Made by a program: the position numbers and the translations under genes. A stretch of 64,000 bases of DNA from Antedon bifida (lineage: Eukaryota > Echinodermata > Crinoidea > Comatulida > Antedonidae): contig OY727097.1 of assembly GCA_963402885.1 (NCBI GenBank), forward strand, positions 3,162,001 through 3,226,000, in the 5' to 3' direction. Of this stretch, positions 12,308 to 25,375 are shown piece after piece; positions within the stretch are counted from its first letter, which is position 1; every line of letters begins with the position of its first letter. The notes beneath the pieces were generated by a model that was not told the origin of the DNA, ran no database searches, and worked only from the letters and a program-made list of their open reading frames with translations.

Positions 12308-13811
12308 TCATAAGGCATATGTTGTGTAGTGTCCTGTTTTTGTTTTTCCTGCTTTGTATGACAGTGCTGAGCAAATGAAAGTGACGCCGCATCCAGCCAT
12401 TGTGACGTAGTAAGCCCAATCAATACTGCATGTTCCTAAAAAATAAATTTATATAGGTAATGTATCAGTACTGTATCTAAATTTGTTTAGTATCAGGCAA
12501 ATTCTGTGATACAGCATCGCATGTGATAGTCCCTAACATAACCCAAACATTCCATGATACAGGCGGGAAATGTGATACACATGAGTACCTGTATTATGGA
12601 ATTCGCCTATGACATTGGACAAATGGAGATACAGCGCTGAGAAAATATGAAGATTTTATATATAGATTAATAATAATTATAATTGACCAACATCTTCATC
12701 TCTTTTCCAGAGGACTGTAAATGGCATGTGTTTTGCCCTGCAAGGACAGAAGCAATCAAAGTAGGTACTTATAAATTTGTTAAATAATTTAATTTACCTA
12801 ATGAGTATTCCTCGGAGGTAAAGCCACAGGCGGCTTTGACGTGCCGATGACTCCAGCCATTTGGATAGATGCCACAACCAGTCGCAATAAACAAAGCTGT
12901 AAATTAAAATATAAAACTTAAATCCAAGAATTTGTAGTAAAAGTTAGTTTCAACAAATTTGTTGAGTGTCATATGACTAGAACTATAAGACATCTGGATT
13001 ATCGACTCTCATCTTCATATGGACAACAATTCCACATCCATCAAAATAAAATACAGTACTGTACAAAAAATTATTAACTTTAATGAGATACAACATATTA
13101 ATAAGGGATTATCATGTCAACATTATTGTATTGCGGTAACTGTATTTGTTTTTATTGCAATGATATATGATTTTACCCAATATAGCATGCTAATTGCATG
13201 TTACCAAGATTCAAGATTCTTTATCCATCGTCATATTATAAATACATACATGAATATGCGGTTTCCTGGGTATAAAATTCAAGACAAGATAAAAAATACA
13301 GCTACAAAACAGACATGAGAAAAAGTAGAGAAAATGTAGAGTACTGCATGAAATTGCAGTAGAATAATTTTGACATGATCCCATAATTACCTGCAAAGAA
13401 TTGGATGAGACCAGTGAAACGACCAATCCTCTTGGATAAAATGTCTTTAATAAGACAAGCAAACAATCCAATGAATGATACCAGCATTGCCAACCCACAC
13501 CCAACACCGACAGTTATTGTACAAACACGCCACGAGTTACTAGGAATATCGGAGAACATTAAGTATCTACCGCATTCCTCAATAAACATTCCGTTTGACG
13601 GGTAGTTGCATCGACGAAAGATGCCGAAGTTCACAGTATAGTTTTGTTGGTTGAATGTCATCTGGCCTCTGATCCAATATGGCATGTAGAAGCCAATGCA
13701 TGCGAGGCACATACCGCAAAATGATAGTAGTGACCAGATGACCCCGCTGCATGTCAAGCTCCCAGTAACCATGTTGCTCTTCTTATCTTGATAGTCTCTC
13801 ATCAGTGACAA
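12308..13811 (-). CDS. LHFPL-family tetraspan membrane protein
   Basis: Three exons on the minus strand: 13811-13391, 12896-12798 and 12435-12308. They join in frame to 215 residues, normal for the family, with consensus donors GTAATT and GTAAAT and acceptors TTTACAG and TTTTTAG. Four hydrophobic segments lie near residues 17-45, 97-122, 134-152 and 180-198. Family hallmarks are visible: FYMPYWIRGQ, FGIFRRCNYP, EECGRY, the GCG(I)YP-GW segment with ACGFTSEEYSL in exon 2, and CSIDWAYY in exon 3. LHFPL proteins are plasma-membrane tetraspans related to claudins; vertebrate members act in hair-cell mechanotransduction and GABA-A receptor complexes. The start may be Met1, Met4 or Met14 (MVTGSLT matches the usual family N-terminus). 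The exact paralogue is not assignable. Confidence 0.93.
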
Positions 13812-15179
13812 AGGTTATTACTACTAGAATCATGTAATCAATTAATAAATTGAAATCACGATAGTGATAGGTCGCTATCAATAACTGACACACAACAGTT
13901 TTTAACCTGTAAAAAGTAAAAATCAATATTTAGGTTATGTATAACACATAGCTTGCTCATTCTAATAGTCCATTTCATTTGGAATCTTAAAAACACTGTA
14001 GTAGTAGGCCTACCAAATAATTGTATAAACCACTCTACCTTTATTTTTTTCTATTTATTTAATTATTGTACAATAACCTCATTGTAATGTTTTTTCTATT
14101 TTGTTAATGGTGGTCTCTGCTTAAAGTCTATTTCTAGACTTATTTTGACAACCATCCACATTTATATATAATTAATGAGTTATAAAGAAATATATGTATT
14201 ATTTGTGGAAAATCAATAAACAACAACAAGAAGCCCCAGTGGTCCAACTATACCAAGCAGAAATAGTTCAAGTTCGAGTCGAGTTGTTGCCACCTACTTC
14301 TCTCACTTATCTTGAAATACATCATATTTCACATGATGAGAACTGAAGGTCGATACACAGAACACAAGTGTAAAAAATGACACTCTCCCATTGCTAGTAG
14401 CATACTATGGCCTAATTAATTAAAAAATTATATTCCACTTCTACGTACTATGCCCTAAATCATTAATTTACACCACTGCAGCTCTAATTTTTATATCAAT
14501 TCTTAAGCTTTTCATTGAGTAAAACATTCACGAACACATTAAGTACAAATTACATTGAGGTTCAAGAGATGTATCGTGATTCACAAAATTATACTACAGT
14601 ACATGTTATCGCCTAAATTACTACTACACAATTAAACCATTGTAAATTTCATCATATTGAGGATCTTGAGCTTTACCATCAGATAAAAAAATGTATAAAC
14701 ACGTCTTTATCCTCATTGGTCATCTTGACTACCTTTCGCAACTGATTGGTTGGTTGAGATTGTGTTTTTCATTTCTCATGGACAGGCACTTAACCTATGA
14801 TTCAATATGTGCCTAGCCAGCCATTTCATGTGCACACACAGTAAATGGCTGTTTATAGATTTTACTTGTTCAAATACAATTGAACACAAAACAGTACACT
14901 TGAGTAAACATGTACAATTTGCTCTCTTTTGAGAATAAAACAAACTGTTTTTAGATTTTACAGTCAAACAATGGTTTTATTGATTATTTTGTATTGATGC
15001 CAAAAAATAATATTGTAGGTGTACATTGTTTGTAAGCCACACAATCACAAAAATGTGTCATAGACTATAACATCAAAACTAGACAGTGTTAAACACTACA
15101 GTGATATAACAAGGTGTTAACACCAACAAGTGCACTATCAACAATATGGTGTTAAAACCAATATGCATAGGTAGTACAA

Positions 15180-15935
15180 AAATTGCACCACACAAATGAT
15201 GTTAACACAATAAATACAGTGTTAACACAATAAGTAAGATAGTGTTAACACAATAAGTAAGATAGTGTTAACACAATAAGATAGTGTTTAACACAATAAG
15301 TAAGATAGCTATTAACACAATAAGTAAGATAGCTATTAACACAATAAGTAAGATAGCTATTAACCCAATAAATAAGATAGAGTAGCTATTAACACAATAA
15401 GTAAGATAGAGTGTAACACAATAAGTAAGATAGCTATTAACACAATAAGTAAGATAGCTATTAACACAATAAGTAAGATAGTTATTAACCCAATAAGTAA
15501 GATAGAGTAGCTATTAACACAATAAGTAAGATAGTTATTAACCCAATAAGTAAGATAGAGTAGCTATTATCACAATAAGTAAGATAGCTATTTAACACAA
15601 TAAGTAAGATAAGATAGCTATTAACACAATAAGTAAGATAGCTATTTAACACAATAAGTAAGATAGCTATTAACACAATAAGTAAGATAGCTTGTAACAC
15701 AATAAGTAAGATAGCTATTTAACCCAATAAGTAAGATAGCTATTTAACCCAATAAGTAAGATAGCTAATAACAAAATAAGTAAGGTAGTGTTAACTCAAT
15801 AAGTAAGATAGCTATTAACCCAATAAGTAAGATAGAGTGCAACACAATAAGTAAGGTAGTGTTAACACAATAAGATAGCTATTAACACAATAAGTAAGAT
15901 ATCTAACACAATAAGTAAGATACTGTAGTGTTAAA
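15180..15935. repeat. 24-bp minisatellite array
   Basis: About thirty tandem copies of a 24-base unit containing AACACAATAAGTAAGATAG, followed by variants CTATT, TGTT or AGTG. It tapers into degenerate copies at both ends (GTGTTAACACAATAA near 15,200). Minus-strand frames here (SYLTYCVN repeats) are products of the repeat. Confidence 0.92.
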
Positions 15936-16933
15936 TTGTTAACAGACAGTTAGACACTATCACTGGAATTAACAGGATAAATCTGTTCAGCCTTCAATAT
16001 GGTCTATTTATCTAAATACTTGACCGTCTGACCTGTAAGAATAAGTTGGCATGTTCGAATCCAATCATGTTGCTTTTTAAAAGAAGATACATGATTGACG
16101 CTGAGTTAGTATCATTGATTCCAAATACAATTACAAGTGTTACTACCATTTATTGATTTCATCACAATCTACTGTTTAAATTATTCCTAACATGTACTTG
16201 AATTTGTCCTCACGATGTAAATTTATTTATAAATTATACCCAAGTCAAGGAAATTGTAACAAACAGACACAGTTTTTTCTTGTCTTTTGAAATTTTCCAA
16301 ACACTGGAGCTTAATTTAAAAATATATTATAAAAAGCTATAATAATCTACTAAAATTGTACATATCCGAACTTGACAACAGACAACAAAACATGTTGATT
16401 AAACAAACAGAAATAGTCATTGGTTGTTTTTTAAGTGCTGTCGGAGACAGCTGTACACAGAGTTTTTTAAATGCTAATTATCAATTATTATTTTGTTATT
16501 GAACGTGTGGTATCTAAAAATACATTTGAAATTAATTGATTGTAAATTACAGCTGAAAAGCACTTAAAGAAATTCTCTGATTATAAATGAAATAAATTTT
16601 AAATGTAAATATGTTATATAATATTTGAGAAATAAATTACTGATTTCTCATTGATAAGATAAAAAAAAACTATTAGTATTATATAACAATATTTGGTTTT
16701 TGGGTCAAAGTCAGAGTAATCAACATGTCTGTATGTATGTCTAGGAATTCTTTATAATGAAAAACCAATGCACCTTTAGGCCTTTTCTACATTTTAGAAA
16801 AACAATTATTCAGCCCAACCTTACTGTATGACTGAGTACAATGGACCTAGGTATAAAACTTGGTAAAAAATTAGGGTTGAATTGGGATGGCATTAATAAC
16901 ACAGCGGATTTGGCAAAGTCTTTTATAATTCCT

Positions 16934-17071
16934 TAAGCCTTGTCTACTTTATCAAACTTGATGTGACAAAAAAATGTGATGTAATTTTATGGACATGACG
17001 ATGTCATATCACTACCATATTTAAGCATATCACTATCATATTTGGTCAAAATAGTTTGATAGTGTAGATTA
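16934..17071. mobile_element. MITE copy 6 (right end eroded)
   Basis: Same family as the copy at 1574. The left end is TAAGCCTTGTCTACTTTATC and the interior TGATGTGACAAAAAAATGTG. The right TIR core TAGTTTGATAGTGTAGA remains, but the last bases of the TIR are lost. Confidence 0.75.
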
Positions 17072-17734
17072 TACTCAGATTAGTGTATTTAGTGGATTTG
17101 TGTCCAAATTTAGACTATTATTACTTATTAGGGGATTATTTGGATTATACTAAATCATGGGATTATCTTGGTCATAGAATTAGTAATAGATATTAATTTT
17201 AAATACAAATTTGTATACAGTATAATTTGATATATCTTATGATAGCTATCTTTATATATCGACACTGAAAAGGAATTGTCAATCAGTAATTGGTCGACAA
17301 AATACATGTGACCAAATGGCGCCTGTAGCTGGGATCATGGAGGTAGCACAAACATGAACAGCTGCCTACAGTAGTACAACACTAACAAACGCTCCGTAGG
17401 AGTCACCACGGGTATCTACCAACAAAAATGCAACAACCAAACTATCTCAACTTCGACCTTGCTAGAGTAATACTAATTGAAATATACAGTGTTTGGTTTA
17501 CCATTGCGGTTTAATTGGTAATACTGTAGATATTTAAAATGATTGTAATCTTGAATAAAATTGATAAATAACCTAATTTTAATTATTTTGAACATTTTTC
17601 TGTTTTTTATATATGACTTCTGTTTTTTCAATTGTACTATGTAAAGTACAAACTCCATGTTTTTATACCAACCAAATCACCACCAACGAAGTATTATATG
17701 GCTCTTTGGCCCAAAAATAACAGAAACAATAAGA

Positions 17735-17990
17735 TTTTATAAGAAAAAGACCTTGACATTTGCTGGAAACTGTCTTCGCAATAAAGAAGAGATCATTGCA
17801 GATGTTCTGCTGTGGCAGCCAAAACATGGGCTTGCAAAACAAGGAAGACCAGCACTCGCATACATTGATGTACTAGAGACAGATACTGGTATGCAGAGAG
17901 ATGAACTGGCTGTCACAATGGCAGATAGGAAGGTATGGATGAATCTAGTCATATAAGTTCGGGGATGTCCCGTACTAAGTAAGTAAGTAA
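17735..17990 (+). pseudogene. LINE C-terminal fragment with 3' tail
   Basis: The open frame at 17,657-17,956 contains LTFAGNCLRNKEEIIADVLL, then WQPKHG, KQGRPALAYIDVLE and TGMQRDELAVTMADRKVW. This is the C-terminal tail found after the reverse transcriptase of many animal non-LTR retrotransposon ORF2 proteins. A short 3' untranslated sequence (TTCGGGGATGTCCCG) and a (TAAG)n tail follow. No reverse transcriptase domain remains, so this is a 5'-truncated dead copy. The first 26 residues or so of the open frame are flanking sequence. Confidence 0.75.
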
Positions 17991-20129
17991 ATCACCACTA
18001 CTGATTGAAGAAAGGAGTAATGAGCATTCCATTCCAAAATTCATTTTAGCATTTTGAAACAAGAACATACTTATTATATCTCGGAGTTAATATCTCCCTG
18101 CTTAAATGCCTATTTATTCATTAGTATTATTAGCATTTGCATACATACACCTCATAAAAACCGCGCGCGTGGAGTTTGGGATATAACTGACATAACGTAA
18201 TTTAAATTTAAACTGAATAGAAAACATACTAAAATGTCTTGCAATAATATCATGACATTATGCAACCTCGACCTTCGCGGGTGGAACATGAATAGGATCG
18301 TCGGAGGGGTGTTCACGCTGGATCACGATTCGGCCCTGCCTCAATTTATTTGGTCGGTTACCCATCTCAACCAGTATCACACAGTATAAACGTTGCACAA
18401 AGTATGCCAGTTTAAAACTGTTGCCATGAACATGATACAGAATAGAAATTAGTTTATAACCTAGCTATTTAACTTACTCATGTTGTCTTCGTGTTTATTT
18501 TTCAAATCGTTGTTGTCAATTCACATCACGGAATTTTTAAAGAGGAAGGCCGCCGAGGTATCACAATTCACATAGTGTGAACTTGGCCTCGCATGATAGT
18601 TGAGGGCAGTATTTAATTCTATAAACTTTGGTAAACGAAACTGTAAAAACCGAAAAGTCGCGATTTTATCAGGACCTTTGCATTTTATAACTCTTCTGCC
18701 TCTGTCTTTTTTTAAAATACAGTATATCATTTAACACAATTCTCTAAACCTTGCTTACCGTATCGTTTACCTTTGACAAATTCTTTTTTAAAATATTTGT
18801 ATGAGACGATCAAAATTTTTCAAATTTAAATTAATCAATACTAGCCTACTAGGAATAGACCAAATTATGAGATAATAATAAACTGATCAATATTGCCATC
18901 ACAAAGTTGATAATTATTATGTTTATTATTATGATTTAGATAATTTATGAATGCCGAAAGGAGTGTTGTATGATGCTACTCTTTGAAATTTCAAAATAAT
19001 TAGGCCTATTAAAAATAAAATGACATTTATAGATAGACCTAAACACCCAGTATTGGGTATTGATAAGACATTGATTTCTCAGTAAAGTACTCGGTATCAT
19101 CAGCGTTCGATCCTGAATCTTTGTTTTTTTAAAAATATTATTAGCAATGATATTGCATAATTGTGCACTAGTTTATCTGAAGTGTAATCAATTATAGCTG
19201 TGCATTACGGTAGCCTTGAGTTGCCTTCTCTAATTATTACATTATTTTTTTTTAAATGGTCGCCATAATACGGATCAGAAATACATACGGAGACATAGGC
19301 CTACCCAATTGTTTTATCAAATAAATTAAATGAATTCTCACCACCACGTCAGCGGCCAAGATCTGGCTTGTCAAATTTGCGTGTGATTCTGGGGACACGC
19401 GACTTTCGTTGTACATGCAGTACCGTAGAGAAACCCTGTCAAATGGTGAAGACAATTACCTACGGATATTTCCGCCCCCACCCCTCCATTTCACCCCTGT
19501 GTATCCGGCGTCTATTATATGGTAATTGTCTGATAGCAGATAAGTTATTGAAATATAAGCTATGAACTATCATTTTGAAAGATGAAGGGAATTATAATCG
19601 AACAAAATTATAATAATACAAAGAAACAAACAAAATAATATATGCCAAACTGAGAGCTGTTTATTAAATACTGATGAGATATCGAATAATATATGCTTAA
19701 CGAACTTCCGTTTTGAAAGAAATAATTATGTGATAATTGCCGGAATTCTTCACTAAAATCGAATAACGCTCTGCTAGTAGAATTCCTCAATCCCCTCGAT
19801 TAACATAACAATAGCAAATAAGATAATTACAGTGACACTAAAATGACAGCGAGTTATCTCTTATAATCCTGCTTGTTTTAGAGACAGAATTTTCATGAAC
19901 AGAGCAATCGGTTCTGTAAGCTCGCTTTCATCTCCATCCAAAGTGCAAATTACGACTTCACATCTACCCTTCACATTTATTATAAAATTAATCATAATAA
20001 ATAATCATGATTAGGCCAAGGGATGATGGAAAGCCCACCTGAATAAAATGTGAATCGCTGCTGTCTTCCAAAACAAACTCATTTAAGATACAAGATGTCG
20101 TTTAGGTATATCCCCGAATACGAAATTCC

Positions 20130-20870
20130 TTTTATTTGCCCACATTTTAAAACTAATGTTTCAATAAACATTTACCGTATTTATAATTTAGTTGATTATG
20201 ATATGATGATATGTGACCATATTCACTAAAACAAATAAACGCCTCCCTCGAATACTAAGGCTGTTTACAGTGTACTAATAAACTCCCCTTAAAAACCCTC
20301 GCGAACAATAATCGCCCCGGGGCGTTTATTCGAATAAATATGGTATTTATTTCTAATCAATATTCATATCATTTATCAAATCAAAAAAATATTGAATTCA
20401 TATTTACTGTTTTCAGGTCTGATGTAGGGGCTATCTTAGGAATAACGAGGCATTGCTAAAAGCGAAAGATTGATATCACCAAAGTTATCTTGATCTCATG
20501 AGCACCGGTCTTTTATTTGCACACATTTTAAAACTAATCATCATCAATAAACATTTACATTTATAATTTATTTGATTATACAGGTTATGTTGCCATATTC
20601 ACTAAAAAATAATAAATGCCTCCCTCGAATAAAGGCCTCCCTCGAATAATATAAACTCCCCTTTAAAAACTCTACCGCCGAACAATTCGAATAAAATACG
20701 GTATTTATTTCTAGTCAATATTTCTATATAGTTTATCAATGTATATATTGAACTCACACATTGCTGTTATCATGTTTGATATTGTAGGGGTTATTCATAT
20801 GAATAAAAACCCTGCGTCGCTAAAAGCGAAAGATTGTATCACCAAAGTTATCTTGGTCTCATGAGAACCC
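20130..20870. repeat. Diverged tandem duplication of about 380 bp
   Basis: Blocks 20,130-20,500 and about 20,510-20,870 share the same ordered segments: TTTATTTGCNCACATTTTAA, the CCTCCCTCGAATAA runs, GGTATTTATTTCTA and the ending GCTAAAAGCGAAAGATTG with ACCAAAGTTATCTTG. The copies differ by substitutions and small indels, indicating an old duplication. No coding content is seen. Confidence 0.75.
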
Positions 20871-21054
20871 CAAATATACAATCAAAATAAACATCGTAAC
20901 AAGCCATATTATAGCCACACCTCTTCTCCCAGCAGCTCGCATCCGATACAGGGTTTAGTTCAACCATCCAAGGTTCAACATCATTTAGAACGATTCAAGT
21001 ATGTAATAAAACACAGATTGTTCATTTCTTTAGTCACATTGAGGGGGCGTATTG

Positions 21055-21060
21055 TTTATT
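21055..21060 (-). terminator. Possible polyadenylation signal of the FAM43-like gene
   Basis: TTTATT on the plus strand reads AATAAA on the minus strand, about 230 bases past the stop codon at 21,292. It is the only clear hexamer in that direction nearby. The position is plausible but untested. Confidence 0.35.
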
Positions 21061-21291
21061 TCAAATTTATACATTTTTTTGTAAAACATTAATGTTAAGC
21101 CTGAATCGCAGTTTACGACGTCAATATTAACATGTAAATGACAACATATTGTACACTATATAACCCAAGAAAACTGTCATACATAAAAATCGAAATAATA
21201 AAAAATTGTCAGAAATATTCACATAAATTTGTTGTTTGTCGACGTACAAATTATATCATTTTGATCGTAAAAACGTTTGTTCATTGAAAAT

Positions 21292-22134
21292 TCATAAAAT
21301 GTCTTTATTTTCTTCGTCTAAACTTCGAAAGATGCCAAAATCTTGTTTTGGATCATCTTGACCTGAAGTGTCCGAGCCAGAGTCATTAGTATCAATGTTA
21401 TTTTCTAATTCTTCCTCCTCTTCGCATAAAGAGTCAAGTTTCGGAGCGTTTCGAGTCTTTTCAATCGGTGGTAAAAAATGCGAGCGCGTATTTAAGCGCC
21501 GTCTTAAAGGTACGGACGGAAAGTATGACGTAATGCTACTGTTGATTTGTTCCGTTATCCGTTCTTGGTCGCGTTTTTCACGTTTATAATCTGCAAATGA
21601 CGAGTTACAATTTTGGTTGACAACGTTATATATCTCCTGCGCTTGTTCTGGTTTGCTGCACACAGCTGCGTGTACACGTAGCTCCACCTGTTTGTGTTTG
21701 CGTTCGTGACGATACACCCAACAAAATATTACCTTACGGTTTAAATCAACGCATCTAAAAGGTATCCTATTGATTTGGTATAGTTGCGTCATTGGTTTTC
21801 GGTCTCTATTCAACCCTTGTAGTTTCAATCCCGTTGAAGAAATTGTTAATTTTATCTTCGCTGAGTTCTTACCTTGGTTCGTTTTCTTCCATAGTTTTTG
21901 TACTTCGTTCTCAGTGCAGCCCTCGCCTTTTCCTAACAATGTCCGTACGTTACCAAGATAACGTATATTGTACGTTGGATCAGCCGGTGTTACGGTAAAC
22001 TGTTGTTTTTTACGTTTGAACACATTCACCATCACTTCCATATTAATTGATGTCGAACAAATAGGCTTATTATAGAAATGAAAGATCGAGAAACCGGTTC
22101 TTAAGATATGAGTAGCTGAAATTGAAATCAACAC
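21292..22134 (-). CDS. FAM43A/B-like protein with PTB domain
   Basis: A single uninterrupted exon of 280 codons. Residues 46-195 match the FAM43 PTB/PID fold: DPTYNIRYLGNVRTLLGKGE, GCTENEVQKLWKK, KIKLTIS-TGLKLQ, FCWVYRHERKHKQVELRVHA and SKPEQAQ-IYN. A basic linker follows, then the family's short conserved motif PPIEKTRNAPKLDSL (near 226-240) and an acidic tail. Vertebrate FAM43 genes are likewise single-exon. Vertebrate FAM43A is longer (over 400 residues), so this form has a shorter tail. The initiator could be Met1 or Met32 (MEVMVNVFKRKKQQ), the latter just before the basic stretch preceding the PTB domain. The molecular function of the family is poorly known. Confidence 0.92.
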   Translation of the reverse strand: MLISISATHILRTGFSIFHFYNKPICSTSINMEVMVNVFKRKKQQFTVTPADPTYNIRYLGNVRTLLGKGEGCTENEVQKLWKKTNQGKNSAKIKLTISSTGLKLQGLNRDRKPMTQLYQINRIPFRCVDLNRKVIFCWVYRHERKHKQVELRVHAAVCSKPEQAQEIYNVVNQNCNSSFADYKREKRDQERITEQINSSITSYFPSVPLRRRLNTRSHFLPPIEKTRNAPKLDSLCEEEEELENNIDTNDSGSDTSGQDDPKQDFGIFRSLDEENKDIL

Positions 22135-25100
22135 ACACTGCGTTCAATTGAGATACGCTAATTGGAAAGCACTCACGAATGCAAATAAGTTGTGTCGTGT
22201 GTGTTGCTTTGCTTGCTCGAATATGCGGCTAATTTAAGCAACCATTCTTTTTAATACTAGCATACATGACGTAGGTAGTTGAAATTAGAAATGAGCACCA
22301 TGCTGGCGGGCTTCTGAGAAAGTATGCACAGCAGGAGCAGACAGCCGACTACGTGACGTCACAACCAAGAAAAGTATTTATAACAACGCCTATTTCTATA
22401 CAACCACTACCAGTATGTTTTACTTCATGTTACTTAATGTTTTGTTTTGATATTTTTAATTCGTGGAATGTTATCAATTTAAGGCGTAAGCATTGAAAAT
22501 GCAGATTTTAAAATGTCTGTTTTTTTCATGTTTGTTGTTAATGTTTGCTGGTATTCATGTTAGGCCTACCTGATTGCTCCTGGAACGTGACCGCATTTCG
22601 AGAGCGCTAAAACAATTAAAACAAATATTTACCAAGTTCATTAAATATTTAAATATTGCGCATTCATTGTGAACAGAATGGCAAGGCCTAGACTTAGAAG
22701 GGATATGACGAGAAAAGATACTATTATATTATATAATTTTTTAGATATGTCTTTGTTTCGATTAATTTGTAATAATAATGCATCCGACTTAAAAAGGTCT
22801 ATTGAATTGAAGGAAGTTAATGTAGATACGTACAACAGTCGTAATATCTAGGCTTACTGCACGTTGAATAGGCTTCGGGGTTCGAAATCGGTATTGTGTC
22901 CGAAAATCGGAACCATTCTTATTCATGCTATATATTTAAATGTTGTTTTTTTGCATGGTGTGTGTAATTGGGTAGAAATCACAGTGAAATAACACTATCA
23001 AGTTATGCAAAAGTTACTGTGATAATTCATAAAATTCTGATTGACTTAAATAATATTAGGCATATAGAGCAAAACCGGGTTTCCGAAAATCGTACTGGTT
23101 GCCTTTATAATTTCGTCACCCTTTCATCAAGACTAACAAAAAACTGTAAAAAAAGACACTTTCGCATGCATGTTTTATTGAAGAAAGCATTCAATCGTGT
23201 TATTATTTTGGCATATATGGCGTTTGATACCTATACTATATGAACTTGTTTTTCAGACAGAACATCGAAAAACCTCGAAAAATAACTACAGACTTGGGAA
23301 ATTAAAAGGTCATAATTATAGGTGGCTTAATGTTAAATGTGCTGGTATGATAAATGATCAATTGACAAAATAATTTGAAACAGAGGTGTTCGTGTTCTTT
23401 TCTCTGGTTTGCAAAATTCTTTATAGATTCAAGATTCAAGAAATTGTGTTGGTCCACTTTGAAATGGAAATTCAGTTTGCTTGGCACAATTAAGACAATA
23501 AAGGCAATACAACTACAGGAAAAATACATCAAATTGCAAAAGGCAATGTTTTAATTTTTATACCTCCATGGTTACAATACTATTTATAGGCCTACAATAT
23601 GTTAAAATACTGTTAAAAACTGTTAGAAAAACTATTAAAAATGCAGATTGCAAAAACGCCATAGGCCATGTAAAATACTGTTAGAACGATTACAAATTCA
23701 AAAAAAAAATTTACAGCAAATCGGAAGTTTAGAATTTTACATGTTAATGCTATTTACAACAAAGGACTTCGTTTCTATATATGGCTTTTGGTAGTCGTAG
23801 TCGTAATGCAAAATCTAAAAAAAAAAATTGTAAACGGATGCGTAGAATCTTTCATAATATTTTCAACTTCTTAAGATACACTTCTCGTAAATCAGTGATA
23901 CGTACTTGTGCAATTTTACGTAATCTCTCAAAATTTTTCTTAACTTTTTCATTATAATTACCACATCCAATGCTGAAAGATAATACTTTGATAAAACAGG
24001 ACATTTTGTTTAGTTTTCTGAGAAAGATTTTGAAATGCTGGAAATCATAAGAGAGTTAGATTCCCAAACTATATAACCGTGTCCATTATCAGACCCACAG
24101 TAGATTTATTAATGCATTCTGATTAGCCATATTGCTATACCTTATTACCATTTGTCAATTATTTTGCTGTTGTTATTTACAATGAGATTGTTATCTTTTC
24201 TTAGCTTCAGAAAATGTTAGATTGTGTAAAACTGAACTAAAAGGTGGTGTGTAAATATGACACAAACTTGTTCAATTTCATTCGGTAACAACCAATGCCA
24301 ATAACTGTGTTGTAATGTTTACATAGAGTATAGTATAGTAACTATAGGCCTATATAAAATAAATACGAAATAATTGTGAAATTTATTTTAGATTACTCGC
24401 GGATATGTCGGCAAAGAATCAGTACAAATTTCAATTCAACAAATTTTAGCTATATAATGAGAGTATAGTCATAATTATGTTTTAACCCCACAAACTGCTC
24501 CCAACCCCTTTCCAGAGATACTTATAATACTGTGTCCTACTGGTCAATTTGATGGCCAGTTATACCCCTAGCCCAAACAAAAATCTCCACCATCTCCTCA
24601 ACCCCAACCCCATTTTGAAATGTAGTTTTAAACCTTCCCGGTACAATTGCGGTCATTTTGATACTCCATATGTGAATGCGCTGCTTGCACAGCATTTATT
24701 ATCAAACATATAAAATATTTAAAATTTGAAGTTTGTAAACAGACAAGGCTCTTAAAATTATAAAAAAACATCAAAAAACATGATAATGAAAAAACACATC
24801 AAAAGATACAAAGAGCATACAGAGAGATTCTAATAACAATTTTCATAATGCCTACAATACGGTGAGACACATTTATACTAATCTTATCTAGGTGTTTTAC
24901 TGTTATATATAGTTATGGAGTTCGGAATAAATGACTTTCTATGTATTATAGATGCGTGCAGTAACAACATTGTATAACGAACAGACAGACAAACGTACCA
25001 GCTCTTTCACAGTTAATATATTCCTTTCAGTCAAATGGCTTTGTTGAGCATGTAGCTATAAAATTAGAATATTCGAATAAACCCATGGTTGTCGTGAGGC

Positions 25101-25375
25101 CAAATAATAAAAAATACATGTTTCTTATCGTCTTTTTATTTGTTAATTTAAATAGTTTTTTTAATTTATCATCTGCCCATAGTTTCATTTTATTCACCGT
25201 AAACCATTAGAAATGTCCGCGTACTTCGAACCCGCTTTGCGCGTTGGTTATAATAGTAAAGTGTGCAGAAAAGTGGAAAGAGGAGGAGGGGACGAGAAAC
25301 ATTTTTTTTTAAAACCTGGCCTCATTATAAACGCGCAAATGCACTAGGCCTCATGAGTCATGAACATTAATTGCA
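22135..25375. other. Intergenic region between FAM43-like and NB-ARC/TPR genes
   Basis: Apart from the promoter motifs next to the FAM43-like gene, no exon or recognisable element is visible. The sequence is AT-rich, with short imperfect repeats of AAATACTGTTA near 23,600-23,690. A TATA-like ATTATAAACGCGC lies about 50 bases before the NB-ARC gene start. Confidence 0.5.
22335..22400 (-). promoter_or_regulatory. Putative FAM43-like promoter with CRE and TATA motifs
   Basis: About 220 bases upstream of the FAM43-like start there is a perfect cAMP-response palindrome, TGACGTCA (22,354-22,361). An A/T element, TATTTATAA (22,375-22,383), reads TTATAAATA on the minus strand. The spacing fits a TATA box with the CRE close to the transcription start. 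This is motif evidence only. Confidence 0.35.

Larger units (their letters stand above)
13812..21291. other. Intergenic region between the LHFPL and FAM43-like genes
   Basis: Non-coding. It contains the 24-bp minisatellite, one MITE, a LINE 3' fragment and a duplicated block, all listed separately. Around 18,260-18,350 there is a GC-richer patch (ACCTTCGCGGGTGGAACATG and on) that I could not assign to any RNA or protein family. Confidence 0.5.

Noticed and set aside
12711..12760. Plus-strand exon candidate encoding DCKWHVFCPARTEAIK between TTTTCCAG and GTAGGT
   Set aside because: It lies opposite an LHFPL intron, no partner exon was found in phase, and the peptide is not recognised. Splice-like ends of this quality occur by chance.
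15180..15935. CRISPR array
   Set aside because: Direct repeats without unique spacers in animal DNA; it is a minisatellite.
16025..16085. tRNA or SINE near GTTCGAATCC
   Set aside because: Only a B-box-like motif; no A box at the right spacing.
18260..18360. Small nuclear RNA in the GC-richer patch
   Set aside because: Compared mentally with U1, U2, U4, U5, U6, U11 and U12; no match to conserved segments.
19040..19125. tRNA-like sequence with GCGTTCGATCCTG
   Set aside because: B-box resemblance only; arms do not pair.
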